From the NCBI RefSeq assembly GCF_003813775.1, contig NZ_RPDH01000001.1:1240001-1304000 (forward strand): DNA of 64,000 bases, in the 5' to 3' direction. The position numbers were made by a program, and so were the translations under genes. The notes under the pieces were generated by a model. That model made no database searches and was not told the DNA's origin. It worked only from the letters and a program-made list of their open reading frames with translations. Source of the stretch: Chitinophaga lutea. Its GTDB lineage: Bacteria; Bacteroidota; Bacteroidia; Chitinophagales; Chitinophagaceae. Positions 41,805-49,936 of this stretch are shown piece after piece. The first letter of the stretch is position 1, and the number at the start of each line of letters is the position of its first letter.

Positions 41805-43145
41805 TTAATTACACCCACTTCCAAAAAGGTCGCTAATAAACGGAATTTTGTACTCTGCTGCGTTAACCGGACGGAAAATAGTCGTGTTACTACCAGTAAA
41901 GTCGGCCCTTCCACCACCGGCTGACACCATATTACTTTTAATGTACTCAATAAACTTGGCTTGCAGTTGGCCGGGCAATACTGTAAGGTTATTTTTATAC
42001 TCTCTTATCACCCTGTCGCTAGCGTCATTGACCGCTTGAGCTGAAAGCTCAGCAGCTTTCCCTGGCGAAATATGTTCGTCGCTCCAGCCGCGAATACGCA
42101 TACCGAAATACATGGGGCTGTCAATTTTTACGGGTATCCTATTTTTAACCTCCATTGTATTTAAGTCAATTAGCACCACGGTAAACCGCAAATTGGTAAC
42201 CGCGCATTCCTGCCAACCACCGCCAAATCCTTCGGGGTCAACTTTAACAATCTCAACAAAGTTAAAACTGGAACACTTTAACCCCCCTCCGGGTCCAGCC
42301 GTTACTGTAGTTGGATTTTTATTATACTCTGTACTTGGACTGCTGCTGCCACCAGCGCCATTCCCTCCAACTGGGAAAGGTTGTGTCGGCGGATTAATTC
42401 CGGTGCTTATAGGCGGAAATATCCACCATGGCATCGGTGGAGGTTCGGGAGCTGGTGCAATTATCTCAACCCCTGTAATGATGTAACCGCTTGAATTATC
42501 TCCATCAATCTCTATTCCGCCTGTCCTCATCGTGGAAGATACGGCAGTGAGGGTACTGGCACCGCCAGAAGGCACCATTTCATATTTAACCTGCCCATTC
42601 ACCATTTGCCTTCCTCTAACAAAACGGTTGCTTGAGTTATAAATGAGAATAAGCCCTGTAAAATCATTATTATCTACATAAAATCGCAGACTTTGATCCT
42701 GCACTCCTTTCTGTTGGATTTTGGCCCGTAAGTAGTTCGGATCGAGCCGGACTTCCATCACAAATGACCTTGTGGAATTGTCAGCTTCTTTTTGAAACAG
42801 AACGTCGCGGAATCCGTATCCAGATACCGCATATTCCTCAATTGGCACCTTGAGAATGCCCATACCGTTTCCCAGGTCCACTGAAAAAGAACGATTAAAA
42901 TCCGGAATGCCGGCATAGGTGTCTGAACTAGTTGCCAACGCCAGAACCTCCGAGCCCTTGGCATTGGCTTTCGACGATAACATGTTCGCGTACCAGGACT
43001 TGGCCTCTTTGACCGAAATGACTGATAAACTTTGATTCTGAACTTGAGATTGCTTTACATTCTGCTCGCTACCTTTTCTGCAGGCAAAAAAAACTAGAAA
43101 CCCCGCAGATAACAGGAGAGCAAATAAAAGGGATCTTTTTAGCAT
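41805..43145 (-). CDS. Lipoprotein with Pro-rich linker and unknown C-terminal domain
   Basis: 446 residues. Lipobox FLVFFAC (Cys near residue 22) followed by RKGSEQN. The N-terminal part (SVKEAKSWYANMLSSK) recalls a group of Bacteroidota secreted proteins with variable C-termini. Residues about 230-270 are rich in Pro and Gly (APAPEPPPMPWWIFPP, GGNGAGGSSSPS), a probable linker. The C-terminal 170 residues contain two Cys and end in FGSGCN; no known domain is recognised. GC content is lower than in neighbouring housekeeping genes. It has its own terminator. Confidence 0.62.
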   Translation of the reverse strand: MLKRSLLFALLLSAGFLVFFACRKGSEQNVKQSQVQNQSLSVISVKEAKSWYANMLSSKANAKGSEVLALATSSDTYAGIPDFNRSFSVDLGNGMGILKVPIEEYAVSGYGFRDVLFQKEADNSTRSFVMEVRLDPNYLRAKIQQKGVQDQSLRFYVDNNDFTGLILIYNSSNRFVRGRQMVNGQVKYEMVPSGGASTLTAVSSTMRTGGIEIDGDNSSGYIITGVEIIAPAPEPPPMPWWIFPPISTGINPPTQPFPVGGNGAGGSSSPSTEYNKNPTTVTAGPGGGLKCSSFNFVEIVKVDPEGFGGGWQECAVTNLRFTVVLIDLNTMEVKNRIPVKIDSPMYFGMRIRGWSDEHISPGKAAELSAQAVNDASDRVIREYKNNLTVLPGQLQAKFIEYIKSNMVSAGGGRADFTGSNTTIFRPVNAAEYKIPFISDLFGSGCN

Positions 43146-43250
43146 TGATAAGCTGGTTTAAATGGATTCTCTAATAATGAGATTTTTGATTACTGGGTTA
43201 AATTTTAATAACGGGTTAAATCAACGGCGCGAAAATACATTTCGAATGCC

Positions 43251-44786
43251 TTACCACCAAATTTGTTTTGCTCTGCGGAACGAAAAAGGCCTTCCTGTTC
43301 CTGGCGCGGAGACATCATCTAATTTATACAGGCGGGAAGAGAAAATATCTTTGAACTGGAGCTCTCCGTTCTGAGAACATCTTTTTTTTGTCAGAGGCCT
43401 CCATCTTTTATTATCAATATCCCATATTGACAACAAATATTCCCTTCCGGCAACCACGCGATTCCACTCATTGGGGCCAAACTTTTCAACATTCGCAACA
43501 GGAAATGAGATCTTCGTACCATTCATCACATCAAGGTTATTGACGCCTTTGAGAACAAAAGGATTTCCATACAATATCAATTCACCGCCACTAACAAAAG
43601 CAATATGATAAAGAATATCACAGCCCATATCGTGAAAAGTTGCGTATTGCCCATTCTTCAACCCGCTCCACTCTATCGGCGTCCATTCGCCGTTATTGTA
43701 TACACAAATGTATGCTACCCTGCAATTGGTAAAGGCGGCATTGAGCTCAACACTCACATCCGATACCGATGTTCTATCAGAGGTAACGTCTAATAGATTG
43801 GTAATAGCAAATAACGGCGGTATATTCTCAGGAATCTCCCCTAATAGCCGCATTGAGTCTGCCGCGCTCGGAGAAACTGCATATGTTTTCCGAAATACTT
43901 TGGCAGCAATGCCCCTGAATCGATCTGGATCAGGAGGTGCCAGCTTTCCATTAGGAGCTAACAGAACTATTTCAGCGTGGCCGAAATCTGATTTTCCCCA
44001 AAATGGAGCGATTTCTATGGCCGCGGGAATTCCAACGGCTCGAAGCGCCAACGCATGAAGATTGGCCACTTCTTCGCATCCACCTATTTTCAACTCTGCA
44101 CATTGACCCACGGAAAGTGACGGTATCACTGGTTTGTAGTTCTTGTCATAACCAAACCAGGAGTTAAGATCTTCATTCAATAGACGATAGACGTCCATTG
44201 ATGTTGCAGAATCCGGTAAATTCAGCAACGTGCTTTGGTAACGATTCAAAAAAAATGATCTCCAATCTTCCGACTGTTCGTTTCCAATTCGATGAGGCAG
44301 CACATAGTTCATGAATACTTCATCACTTAATTTCTTCGCCCAGGGAAATTGACGCCTTACAGAATAAGCCATTGAAATATTCTTTATAATACTCGATGCG
44401 CCCAGACTATCTACATCGTATTTTATTACTTTTACCGGGAAATATGCCTCATATTTTCCTATGAGGGAAGTAGATTTCTCTCTGAGCGCCTGAAGATACC
44501 CGGCATCCCTTCGGCACAAGGTATGCCCTAACGTATCCGAAAGTACTATATCTATCGTTGCATGGTTTTGTAGATGCGAAATTAGGTAGTAACACGCTTT
44601 CAATTCCTCCTTAGCCCCCTCTTTTCTAAAATGATCTATCGCAGCAATAAGTTCTTTCCGATTCCTGGACGCATCAAGTACTTTGCTAATCTCCGGAGGC
44701 AAGCGCCTGCAACTGACGCTGATTGCCATTGCAAAAAAAATAGCCACCAGCCCGGAAACAATATGTTTACTCCACTTCATTTGCAA
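43251..44786 (-). CDS. Lipoprotein with transglutaminase-like domain
   Basis: 511 residues. Signal peptide with lipobox AISVSC (Cys near residue 26). The middle matches Bacteroidota transglutaminase-like proteins: EVFMNYVLPHRIGNEQSEDWRSFF, then the catalytic Cys in GGCEEVANLHALALRAVGIPA (near residue 235) and His in FGHAEIVLL, with an Asp expected after it. The C-terminal part is beta-rich. These proteins probably act as cysteine proteases or peptide-cleaving enzymes in the periplasm. Its start overlaps the end of the membrane protein gene by 20 bases, so the pair is co-expressed. Confidence 0.75.
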   Translation of the reverse strand: MQMKWSKHIVSGLVAIFFAMAISVSCRRLPPEISKVLDASRNRKELIAAIDHFRKEGAKEELKACYYLISHLQNHATIDIVLSDTLGHTLCRRDAGYLQALREKSTSLIGKYEAYFPVKVIKYDVDSLGASSIIKNISMAYSVRRQFPWAKKLSDEVFMNYVLPHRIGNEQSEDWRSFFLNRYQSTLLNLPDSATSMDVYRLLNEDLNSWFGYDKNYKPVIPSLSVGQCAELKIGGCEEVANLHALALRAVGIPAAIEIAPFWGKSDFGHAEIVLLAPNGKLAPPDPDRFRGIAAKVFRKTYAVSPSAADSMRLLGEIPENIPPLFAITNLLDVTSDRTSVSDVSVELNAAFTNCRVAYICVYNNGEWTPIEWSGLKNGQYATFHDMGCDILYHIAFVSGGELILYGNPFVLKGVNNLDVMNGTKISFPVANVEKFGPNEWNRVVAGREYLLSIWDIDNKRWRPLTKKRCSQNGELQFKDIFSSRLYKLDDVSAPGTGRPFSFRRAKQIWW

Positions 44787-46551
44787 TGATTTTACGCATT
44801 TTGGTCTTCATGTCGTCGATGGACTTTGACGGCACCTTTGCACTCATGGAAAGAATTTTGTAAGCAAACTCTTTGGCGAGATCCCGCTGACCATTTGCTT
44901 GGTATAACATTGCCAGAAAATACTTTGGATAAAATCTTGAGGGAATCATGTAGTCTGCTTTCGTGTAACGGAATATTGCGCTATCCAGTTTACCGAGCTT
45001 CTCATACGCCTTGCCCAAATATAGATGAAGATCCGTGTGATTGAATTGCTCCGACGCTTTATCAAGAACTTCAATGCACTCCCGGTACCGCCCTACCTCA
45101 AATAGCTCGGCTCCATAGTTGTACAAAAATGTCCCCCGCGATTGCAGGAACGGGTAAAGATCTTGGTATTCTTTAAGTGCAGTTTCCTCGTTGGAAAGTA
45201 TACTCATCGAAGCACTTTTCCATCTTACGTGCAGGCGAAATTGATTAATTGATGCAATTGTTCCCGACATACCTATCATAATCAGAAAAAATGATGCATA
45301 TTTTCCCGAAATAACTGCCGAGAAGTAGCCCGCTCGAATAGGCTGCAACCCATTACTCAAAGAAGCCAGCAGCATCAAAAAAAATACCAGCAGGGGCGTA
45401 ATATGCAGGGGGTATGAAAATGAACAGGCGACAAAAAACAAAAACAACATATCAAAGGAAACGCAAGAGCCGTTTTCAAGAAGCGACATTCCACCTTTAA
45501 ATGCGAGATAAATTATCACTGCAAGCAAAAATAATCCAACTACACCGAATTCAACAGTCCAATGTAACGCTTCGTTGAAAGCTAATTGGTTATTGTCAGC
45601 ATAGGTACCCGCTCTGGATATCCTTGCGGCATCATCACGAAAATAATGTTCCTGGTAATCAAGATATTGAACCTGATATTGTCCGGGCCCAACCCCAAAG
45701 ACGGGATTATCTCTAAACATATCCATAGACACATTCCAAATCAATATACGCCCGTTGGCCGACCCCTGTTTTACAGTCAGGCCCGACAAGCAGGCTGACA
45801 AAGCAACGGCAAAGCCCATAAACAGGAAGTACAAGGTTTTCCCTGCACTGTTGCTGATCATTCGGGCAACGGGCAACAAAAGGCCGAAAGCGAGTATAAG
45901 CGTTGCTGTTCTGGAGCCGCTTTGAGCCACAATAATTAATATTGGACAGAACAGTAGTAGTGCCGCATTTGCTTTTGTTCTGTTACGAGGAAAATTCCGG
46001 ATAATTGCGTCAATAAATATGGGACATGATAAGGCCAAGGCAATTGACAGCAAACCGGAATTCCCAATGGAGCCCCTAAGTGGAACATAAGGCGATGGTG
46101 TAGCGTGGACGGCACGAAACAACTCCGGAATACATGATAAAATGACAGTATATACAGACAACCCAACGATATATTGGATGTTATTTTGGCAAATCTTATA
46201 ACATCTGGAAAAAATGTAAACACCCCCCAGTGCCAAAAAGACAAATAAATAATCGCTACTGCAAGGCATCCAGATATACCAACCCAAGAAATAGATACCG
46301 GCTACACCCACCGCGAGATCAAGCCAGGTTACATTCAACTTTATTCTTTTGGCTACCGAACTAATGAGAAAAAACGGTAAAATCGAAAAACCCAGGAAGA
46401 CTAAATAAACGCTTGGCGTTGCTGGCCACCCGCTTACATTGGGAACAAATATTATTGCAGCTGCAATGAGTGGGTATAACATCAGCGGGCTAACTCCAAT
46501 CTTTTTTGCTACTGAAGCACAAATCCTCATAAGTATTACCAAAAGATCCAA
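44767..46551 (-). CDS. O-antigen-ligase-like membrane protein with C-terminal TPR repeats
   Basis: 594 residues. About 11-12 membrane helices fill the first 430 residues. The Wzy_C/WaaL-type periplasmic loop is present: GRILIWNVSMDMFRDNPVFGVGPGQYQVQYLDYQEHYF (about 275-312). SIGNSGLLSIALALSCPIF matches a common pre-loop segment. The C-terminus has TPR-like repeats (RYRECIEVLDKASEQFNHTDLHLYLGKAYEKLGKLDSAIFRYTKADY). Such proteins join glycans to lipids or proteins. No glycosyltransferase or flippase genes lie nearby, so a protein O-glycosylation role is possible. Translationally coupled to a transglutaminase-like lipoprotein. Confidence 0.78.
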   Translation of the reverse strand: MDLLVILMRICASVAKKIGVSPLMLYPLIAAAIIFVPNVSGWPATPSVYLVFLGFSILPFFLISSVAKRIKLNVTWLDLAVGVAGIYFLGWYIWMPCSSDYLFVFLALGGVYIFSRCYKICQNNIQYIVGLSVYTVILSCIPELFRAVHATPSPYVPLRGSIGNSGLLSIALALSCPIFIDAIIRNFPRNRTKANAALLLFCPILIIVAQSGSRTATLILAFGLLLPVARMISNSAGKTLYFLFMGFAVALSACLSGLTVKQGSANGRILIWNVSMDMFRDNPVFGVGPGQYQVQYLDYQEHYFRDDAARISRAGTYADNNQLAFNEALHWTVEFGVVGLFLLAVIIYLAFKGGMSLLENGSCVSFDMLFLFFVACSFSYPLHITPLLVFFLMLLASLSNGLQPIRAGYFSAVISGKYASFFLIMIGMSGTIASINQFRLHVRWKSASMSILSNEETALKEYQDLYPFLQSRGTFLYNYGAELFEVGRYRECIEVLDKASEQFNHTDLHLYLGKAYEKLGKLDSAIFRYTKADYMIPSRFYPKYFLAMLYQANGQRDLAKEFAYKILSMSAKVPSKSIDDMKTKMRKIIANEVE

Positions 46552-46712
46552 ATATATTAAAAAAACAACTTCAAATCAATCCCGTATTTAGTAAGGCGAA
46601 GATTAGGTAAACCCATGCAGTCTCTTCCTTGCAAATCAAACACTAAATGTTCGATTTACAAGGATCGCAAAATTGTTTGTTCTGTTGGCGGCTTCGATGG
46701 CATAGCAGGAGC

Positions 46713-46742
46713 AAAAAAATCCCTGCAAGTATTTTGCAGGGA
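46713..46742 (-). terminator. Terminator of scpB
   Basis: TCCCTGCAA (46720-46728) and TTGCAGGGA (46734-46742) form a perfect 9-bp stem; on the minus strand a run of seven T (46719-46713) follows. It lies just after the scpB stop. Confidence 0.9.
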
Positions 46743-46760
46743 TAAAATATCGATCGGAAA

Positions 46761-47915
46761 TCAGCTTTTAGGTTCTTCGCCTTCCTCCTCATCTTCTTCA
46801 TCGCTCAGGCGGTCGTCGGCATCTTCAATTTCAGCATCCGCATCGTCCGCTTTTTCTTCGTCATCTTCTTCGTATGCATCTTCCTTGAATTCGACAATCG
46901 TATTTTCCGGCTCCCCACCTTCTTCAACCGATCCATCTTCGTCGCCTTCTTCCCCCTCTTCATCTTCTTCTTCATTGCCTTCTTCTTCATCCTCATTCTC
47001 ATCCTCGTCGTCGTCATCCTCTTCTTCGTCTTCATCCTCTTCTTCATCTTCCTCATCATCCTCTTCATCCTCATCCTCCTCTTCATCATCCCCTTCCTCA
47101 CCTTTCTTTTCACCCGGTTCTTTCGCTTCTTCCTCCACCGAAGCCGCTATCTCTGTTGCTGCCTCCTCCGTTTCCTCCGCAGTTTCGCCCGCTTCCGCTT
47201 CGTGTTCTTCCGTCGGTTCTTCCGGCAGTGTATCGTCCATCACGATGGTAGTGGTTTCGGTCAGTTCGCCGTTTTCGGATACCACGAGGAAGCCATCTTC
47301 ATCTTCGGCCACGGCCTCCGCGGGTTCGGTGGCTTCGAGTGTCAGCTGGGTGGGCGCCACGAAATCCTCTTCGAATACTTCTTTCAGTTTGGGAAGATCC
47401 GCCGGGGAGTTGAGGCCGAAATAATCCATGAATGCCTTGGAAGTGGAATATAGCAAGGGTTTGCCGGGCAGCTCCTCGCTGCGGCCGGAGATCACGATCA
47501 GTTCCTTTTCCAGCAGTTTGGTAATGGAATAATCGGTGCTTACGCCGCGGATATGTTCGATCTCGCCTTTTGAAATGGGCTGTTTATAGGCAATGATGGC
47601 AAGGGTTTCCAGCGCTGCGGTAGAGAGGCGTTTGAGGAACTTCTCACCGTTGAGCTGGGCCACCGTCTGGTAATAATCTTTTTTGGTCAGGAACTGGTAG
47701 CCGCCGCCGCTTTCGCGCACGCTGAAGGCATAAAATTCCGAGTTATATTTTTCCTGGATAGCCTCGATGGCGGCGTCTACCTGTTCGGCGGTGGCGCGGT
47801 CTTCAAGGAAAGCCAGGGCATTATTGAGCAGCTCGAGGATGTCGGCCGCCGGCAGCGGGCGGTCTGCGGCGAAGATCAATGCTTCCACATGCGGTATGAG
47901 CTGAGAAATTTCCAT
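46761..47915 (-). CDS. scpB: Segregation and condensation protein ScpB with a long acidic tail
   Basis: 384 residues. Residues 1-185 form the ScpB double winged helix (HVEALIFAADRPLPAADILELL, RLSTAALETLAIIAYKQPISKGEIEHIRGVSTDYSITKLLEKELI, GRSEELPGKPLLYSTSKAFMDYFGL). ScpB with ScpA and SMC condenses and separates chromosomes. From about residue 195 to the end, the protein is dominated by Glu and Asp, including almost pure E/D from about 265 to 325. Typical ScpB proteins are near 190-280 residues, so the tail is unusually long. The coding DNA is a GAN-triplet tract (about 46930-47100) prone to length change. scpA is not adjacent. Confidence 0.9.
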   Translation of the reverse strand: MEISQLIPHVEALIFAADRPLPAADILELLNNALAFLEDRATAEQVDAAIEAIQEKYNSEFYAFSVRESGGGYQFLTKKDYYQTVAQLNGEKFLKRLSTAALETLAIIAYKQPISKGEIEHIRGVSTDYSITKLLEKELIVISGRSEELPGKPLLYSTSKAFMDYFGLNSPADLPKLKEVFEEDFVAPTQLTLEATEPAEAVAEDEDGFLVVSENGELTETTTIVMDDTLPEEPTEEHEAEAGETAEETEEAATEIAASVEEEAKEPGEKKGEEGDDEEEDEDEEDDEEDEEEDEDEEEDDDDEDENEDEEEGNEEEDEEGEEGDEDGSVEEGGEPENTIVEFKEDAYEEDDEEKADDADAEIEDADDRLSDEEDEEEGEEPKS

Positions 47916-47952
47916 GGTCTTTCAATTTGTACGGCACACGGCCGAAAACAAA

Positions 47953-47986
47953 AATGTCAAAGGCCGAAAATAAGACCTTTGACATT
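47953..47986 (-). terminator. Terminator of atpG
   Basis: AATGTCAAAGG (47953-47963) and CCTTTGACATT (47976-47986) form a perfect 11-bp stem, followed on the minus strand by a T-rich run. It lies between atpG and scpB. Confidence 0.85.
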
Positions 47987-48032
47987 CTTTTAGAAATATA
48001 AATATTCTGCTGTTGATTAGTTGTGAATAAGA

Positions 48033-48920
48033 TCAACCCATCAGCGCTGCGGCGCCGCTCACGATCTCGGTCAGCTCGGTAGTGATGGCTGCCTGGCGGG
48101 CGCGGTTGTATTCGATCTTCAGGCTGCGCAGCAGTTCGCCGGCGTTTTCGGTGGCTTTATCCATAGCCGTCATACGGGCGCCGTGCTCGGAAGCATGACC
48201 GTCCAGTACGGCTTTGAAGAACTGTGTATTCAGGATTTTCGGCATCAGTTCGGCAATCAGGGTTGCTTTTTCCGGCTCGAAAATGAAATCCGCTTTCTGT
48301 TGTTTAACGCCTTCTTTCGGCTCTACTTTGCCGATGGGCAGGAACTGCTCCACTTTAAAGCGCTGGGTAGCGGCATTCTTGAACTCGCTGTACACGATGT
48401 CTACCGCGTCGTACTCACCTTTCACGAAACCATCCAGGGCCACCGCGGCGGCTTCTTTCACGTTTTCGAAAGTGAGGCGGGTAAACAGCTGCCAGAAGCG
48501 GTCGTTCACCTTGTAGCCGTTTTTGGAGAAATGTTCGTATGCTTTTTTACCGATGGGGAGTACTTCCACGTGGCCTTTCGCGAACTGCGCGGCGTACTTT
48601 TCACGGATGGTCTGTTTGGCCAGCTTAATCACGTTGGTGTTGTAAGCCCCGCACAATCCGCGGTCTGACGTGATGGCCACAATCAATACCTTTTCTACCT
48701 GGCGGTTGGCAGCCAGCGCCATGTCGATGTCGCCTTCGGAATTGCTCACGATGTTCTGCAGCATTTCCTGCAGTTTCTCGGCATAAGGGCGCATTTGAAC
48801 GATGGCATCCTGTGCACGGCGCAGCTTCGCAGCACTTACCATTTTCATGGCTTTGGTGATCTGCTGGGTAGACTGGATGGATTTAATACGGTTACGAACT
48901 TCTTTAAGCTGTCCAGACAT
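48033..48920 (-). CDS. atpG: ATP synthase F1 gamma subunit
   Basis: 295 residues. The N-terminal helix RNRIKSIQSTQQITKAMKMVSAAKLRRAQDA and the C-terminal helix MDKATENAGELLRSLKIEYNRARQAAITTELTEIVSGAAALMG are the rotating coiled coil of the gamma subunit, and SDRGLCGAYNTNVI is the conserved central motif. It is the central shaft of ATP synthase. Unlike in the common operon, no atpA or atpH gene lies upstream; the next gene there is a DJ-1/PfpI gene 121 bases away. So atpG is transcribed alone, or at least not with the other atp genes. Confidence 0.96.
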   Translation of the reverse strand: MSGQLKEVRNRIKSIQSTQQITKAMKMVSAAKLRRAQDAIVQMRPYAEKLQEMLQNIVSNSEGDIDMALAANRQVEKVLIVAITSDRGLCGAYNTNVIKLAKQTIREKYAAQFAKGHVEVLPIGKKAYEHFSKNGYKVNDRFWQLFTRLTFENVKEAAAVALDGFVKGEYDAVDIVYSEFKNAATQRFKVEQFLPIGKVEPKEGVKQQKADFIFEPEKATLIAELMPKILNTQFFKAVLDGHASEHGARMTAMDKATENAGELLRSLKIEYNRARQAAITTELTEIVSGAAALMG

Positions 48921-49041
48921 ATATTATATATGATTTATATAAAAGAGGATTCCCCCTTCAATTTCGGCTGCAAAGGTAAGTAAAGGCGGTATAATTCGGA
49001 AATACCTGTCCGATATATTTCTCCTGATTCTGGTCAGGAAT

Positions 49042-49623
49042 TCACAAAGTAACCGTAGTGCCCAGTACCTGCAGGAAAGCGGCCATCCACTGGGGGTGGG
49101 CGGGCCATGCGGGCGCGGTCACCAGGTTACCGTCGGTTACCGCCTCATATACGTTCACAGACTCATATGTGCCCCCGGCCATGGTCACCTCGGGCTCCAC
49201 GGCGGGGTAAGCGGTGAGTTTCCGGCCCCTGACCACGTCGGCCGCCGTCAGTATCTGGATACCGTGGCAAATGGCCGCAATGGGCTTGCCTGCCCCCGCG
49301 AAGTGCTTCACCAGGTCGATCACCTTCCGGTTCAGCCGCAGGTATTCCGGGGCCCGGCCGCCGGCAATCACCAGGGCGTCGTATTCCGCGGGGTTAACGT
49401 CCGAAAAGGAGGCGTTCAGCACAAAAAGGTGGCCCCGCTTCTCGCTGTAAGTCTGGTCGCCCTCAAAATCATGAATGGCCGTGATGATCTTTTCGCCGGC
49501 CGCCTTGTCCGGGCAAACGGCATGCACATCGTGCCCGATCATCTGCAGCATCTGGAAAGGCACCATCGTTTCATAATCTTCCGCGTAATCGCCGGTCAGG
49601 AACACTATTTTTTTCTTTGCCAT
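49042..49623 (-). CDS. DJ-1/PfpI family protein
   Basis: 193 residues of the class I glutamine amidotransferase-like fold. The nucleophile elbow is [10 protein letters not shown] (Cys near residue 117), with [19 protein letters not shown] near the N-terminus, and [15 protein letters not shown]. Members act as deglycases, proteases or stress chaperones; the exact activity cannot be assigned. The gene is alone, upstream of atpG on the same strand. Confidence 0.88.
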   Translation of the reverse strand: MAKKKIVFLTGDYAEDYETMVPFQMLQMIGHDVHAVCPDKAAGEKIITAIHDFEGDQTYSEKRGHLFVLNASFSDVNPAEYDALVIAGGRAPEYLRLNRKVIDLVKHFAGAGKPIAAICHGIQILTAADVVRGRKLTAYPAVEPEVTMAGGTYESVNVYEAVTDGNLVTAPAWPAHPQWMAAFLQVLGTTVTL

Positions 49624-49935
49624 AGTGGAGAAATTTTAAAAGGTCAACTGATCTTATAAAGATATTTCTGCCAAAGCATACTACCAAAAGCAGATTTCGC
49701 TATCTTGGGTACCGGAAATCATGTGAGATAACTTTTTTGCAATCGTTTGCAAATATTGACAGGATTTATTTATCTTGGCTCCCGCCGAGGGCATTTTTAT
49801 TCTGATAATGAGGGCCTTTGAGCGGCGCCACTACGGGCAGGGAGCGCCAACTAACGAGTCAACTAAAAAAACGAAGCAGCAAATTGCAAAAGAGCCCGCA
49901 TTGCAAACAGCGGCTTTCTGATACAAACAAAGTTC
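49624..49935 (+). promoter_or_regulatory. Upstream region of the double DUF1080 gene with a LacI-type operator
   Basis: TTTGCAATCGTTTGCAAA (49736-49753) is a near-perfect palindrome with a central CG, the shape of LacI/GalR-family operators. TATCTTGG (49771-49778) is one base from the -7 consensus and lies 21 bases after the TTTG inside the operator. Binding would therefore cover the -33 box. The divergent gene on the left (DJ-1) starts at 49623. I see no gene in the 313-base gap. Confidence 0.5.
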
Positions 49936-49936
49936 C

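Noticed and set aside
40588..43145. Lipoprotein plus two small genes considered as a toxin/immunity operon
   Set aside because: A strong terminator separates the lipoprotein gene from the other two and no toxin motif is visible, so no such annotation was made.
46615..47424. Serine-rich frame of about 270 residues on the plus strand
   Set aside because: It is the complement of the GAN repeat tract of scpB, which gives Ser codons when read in reverse. The scpB frame continues a known protein.
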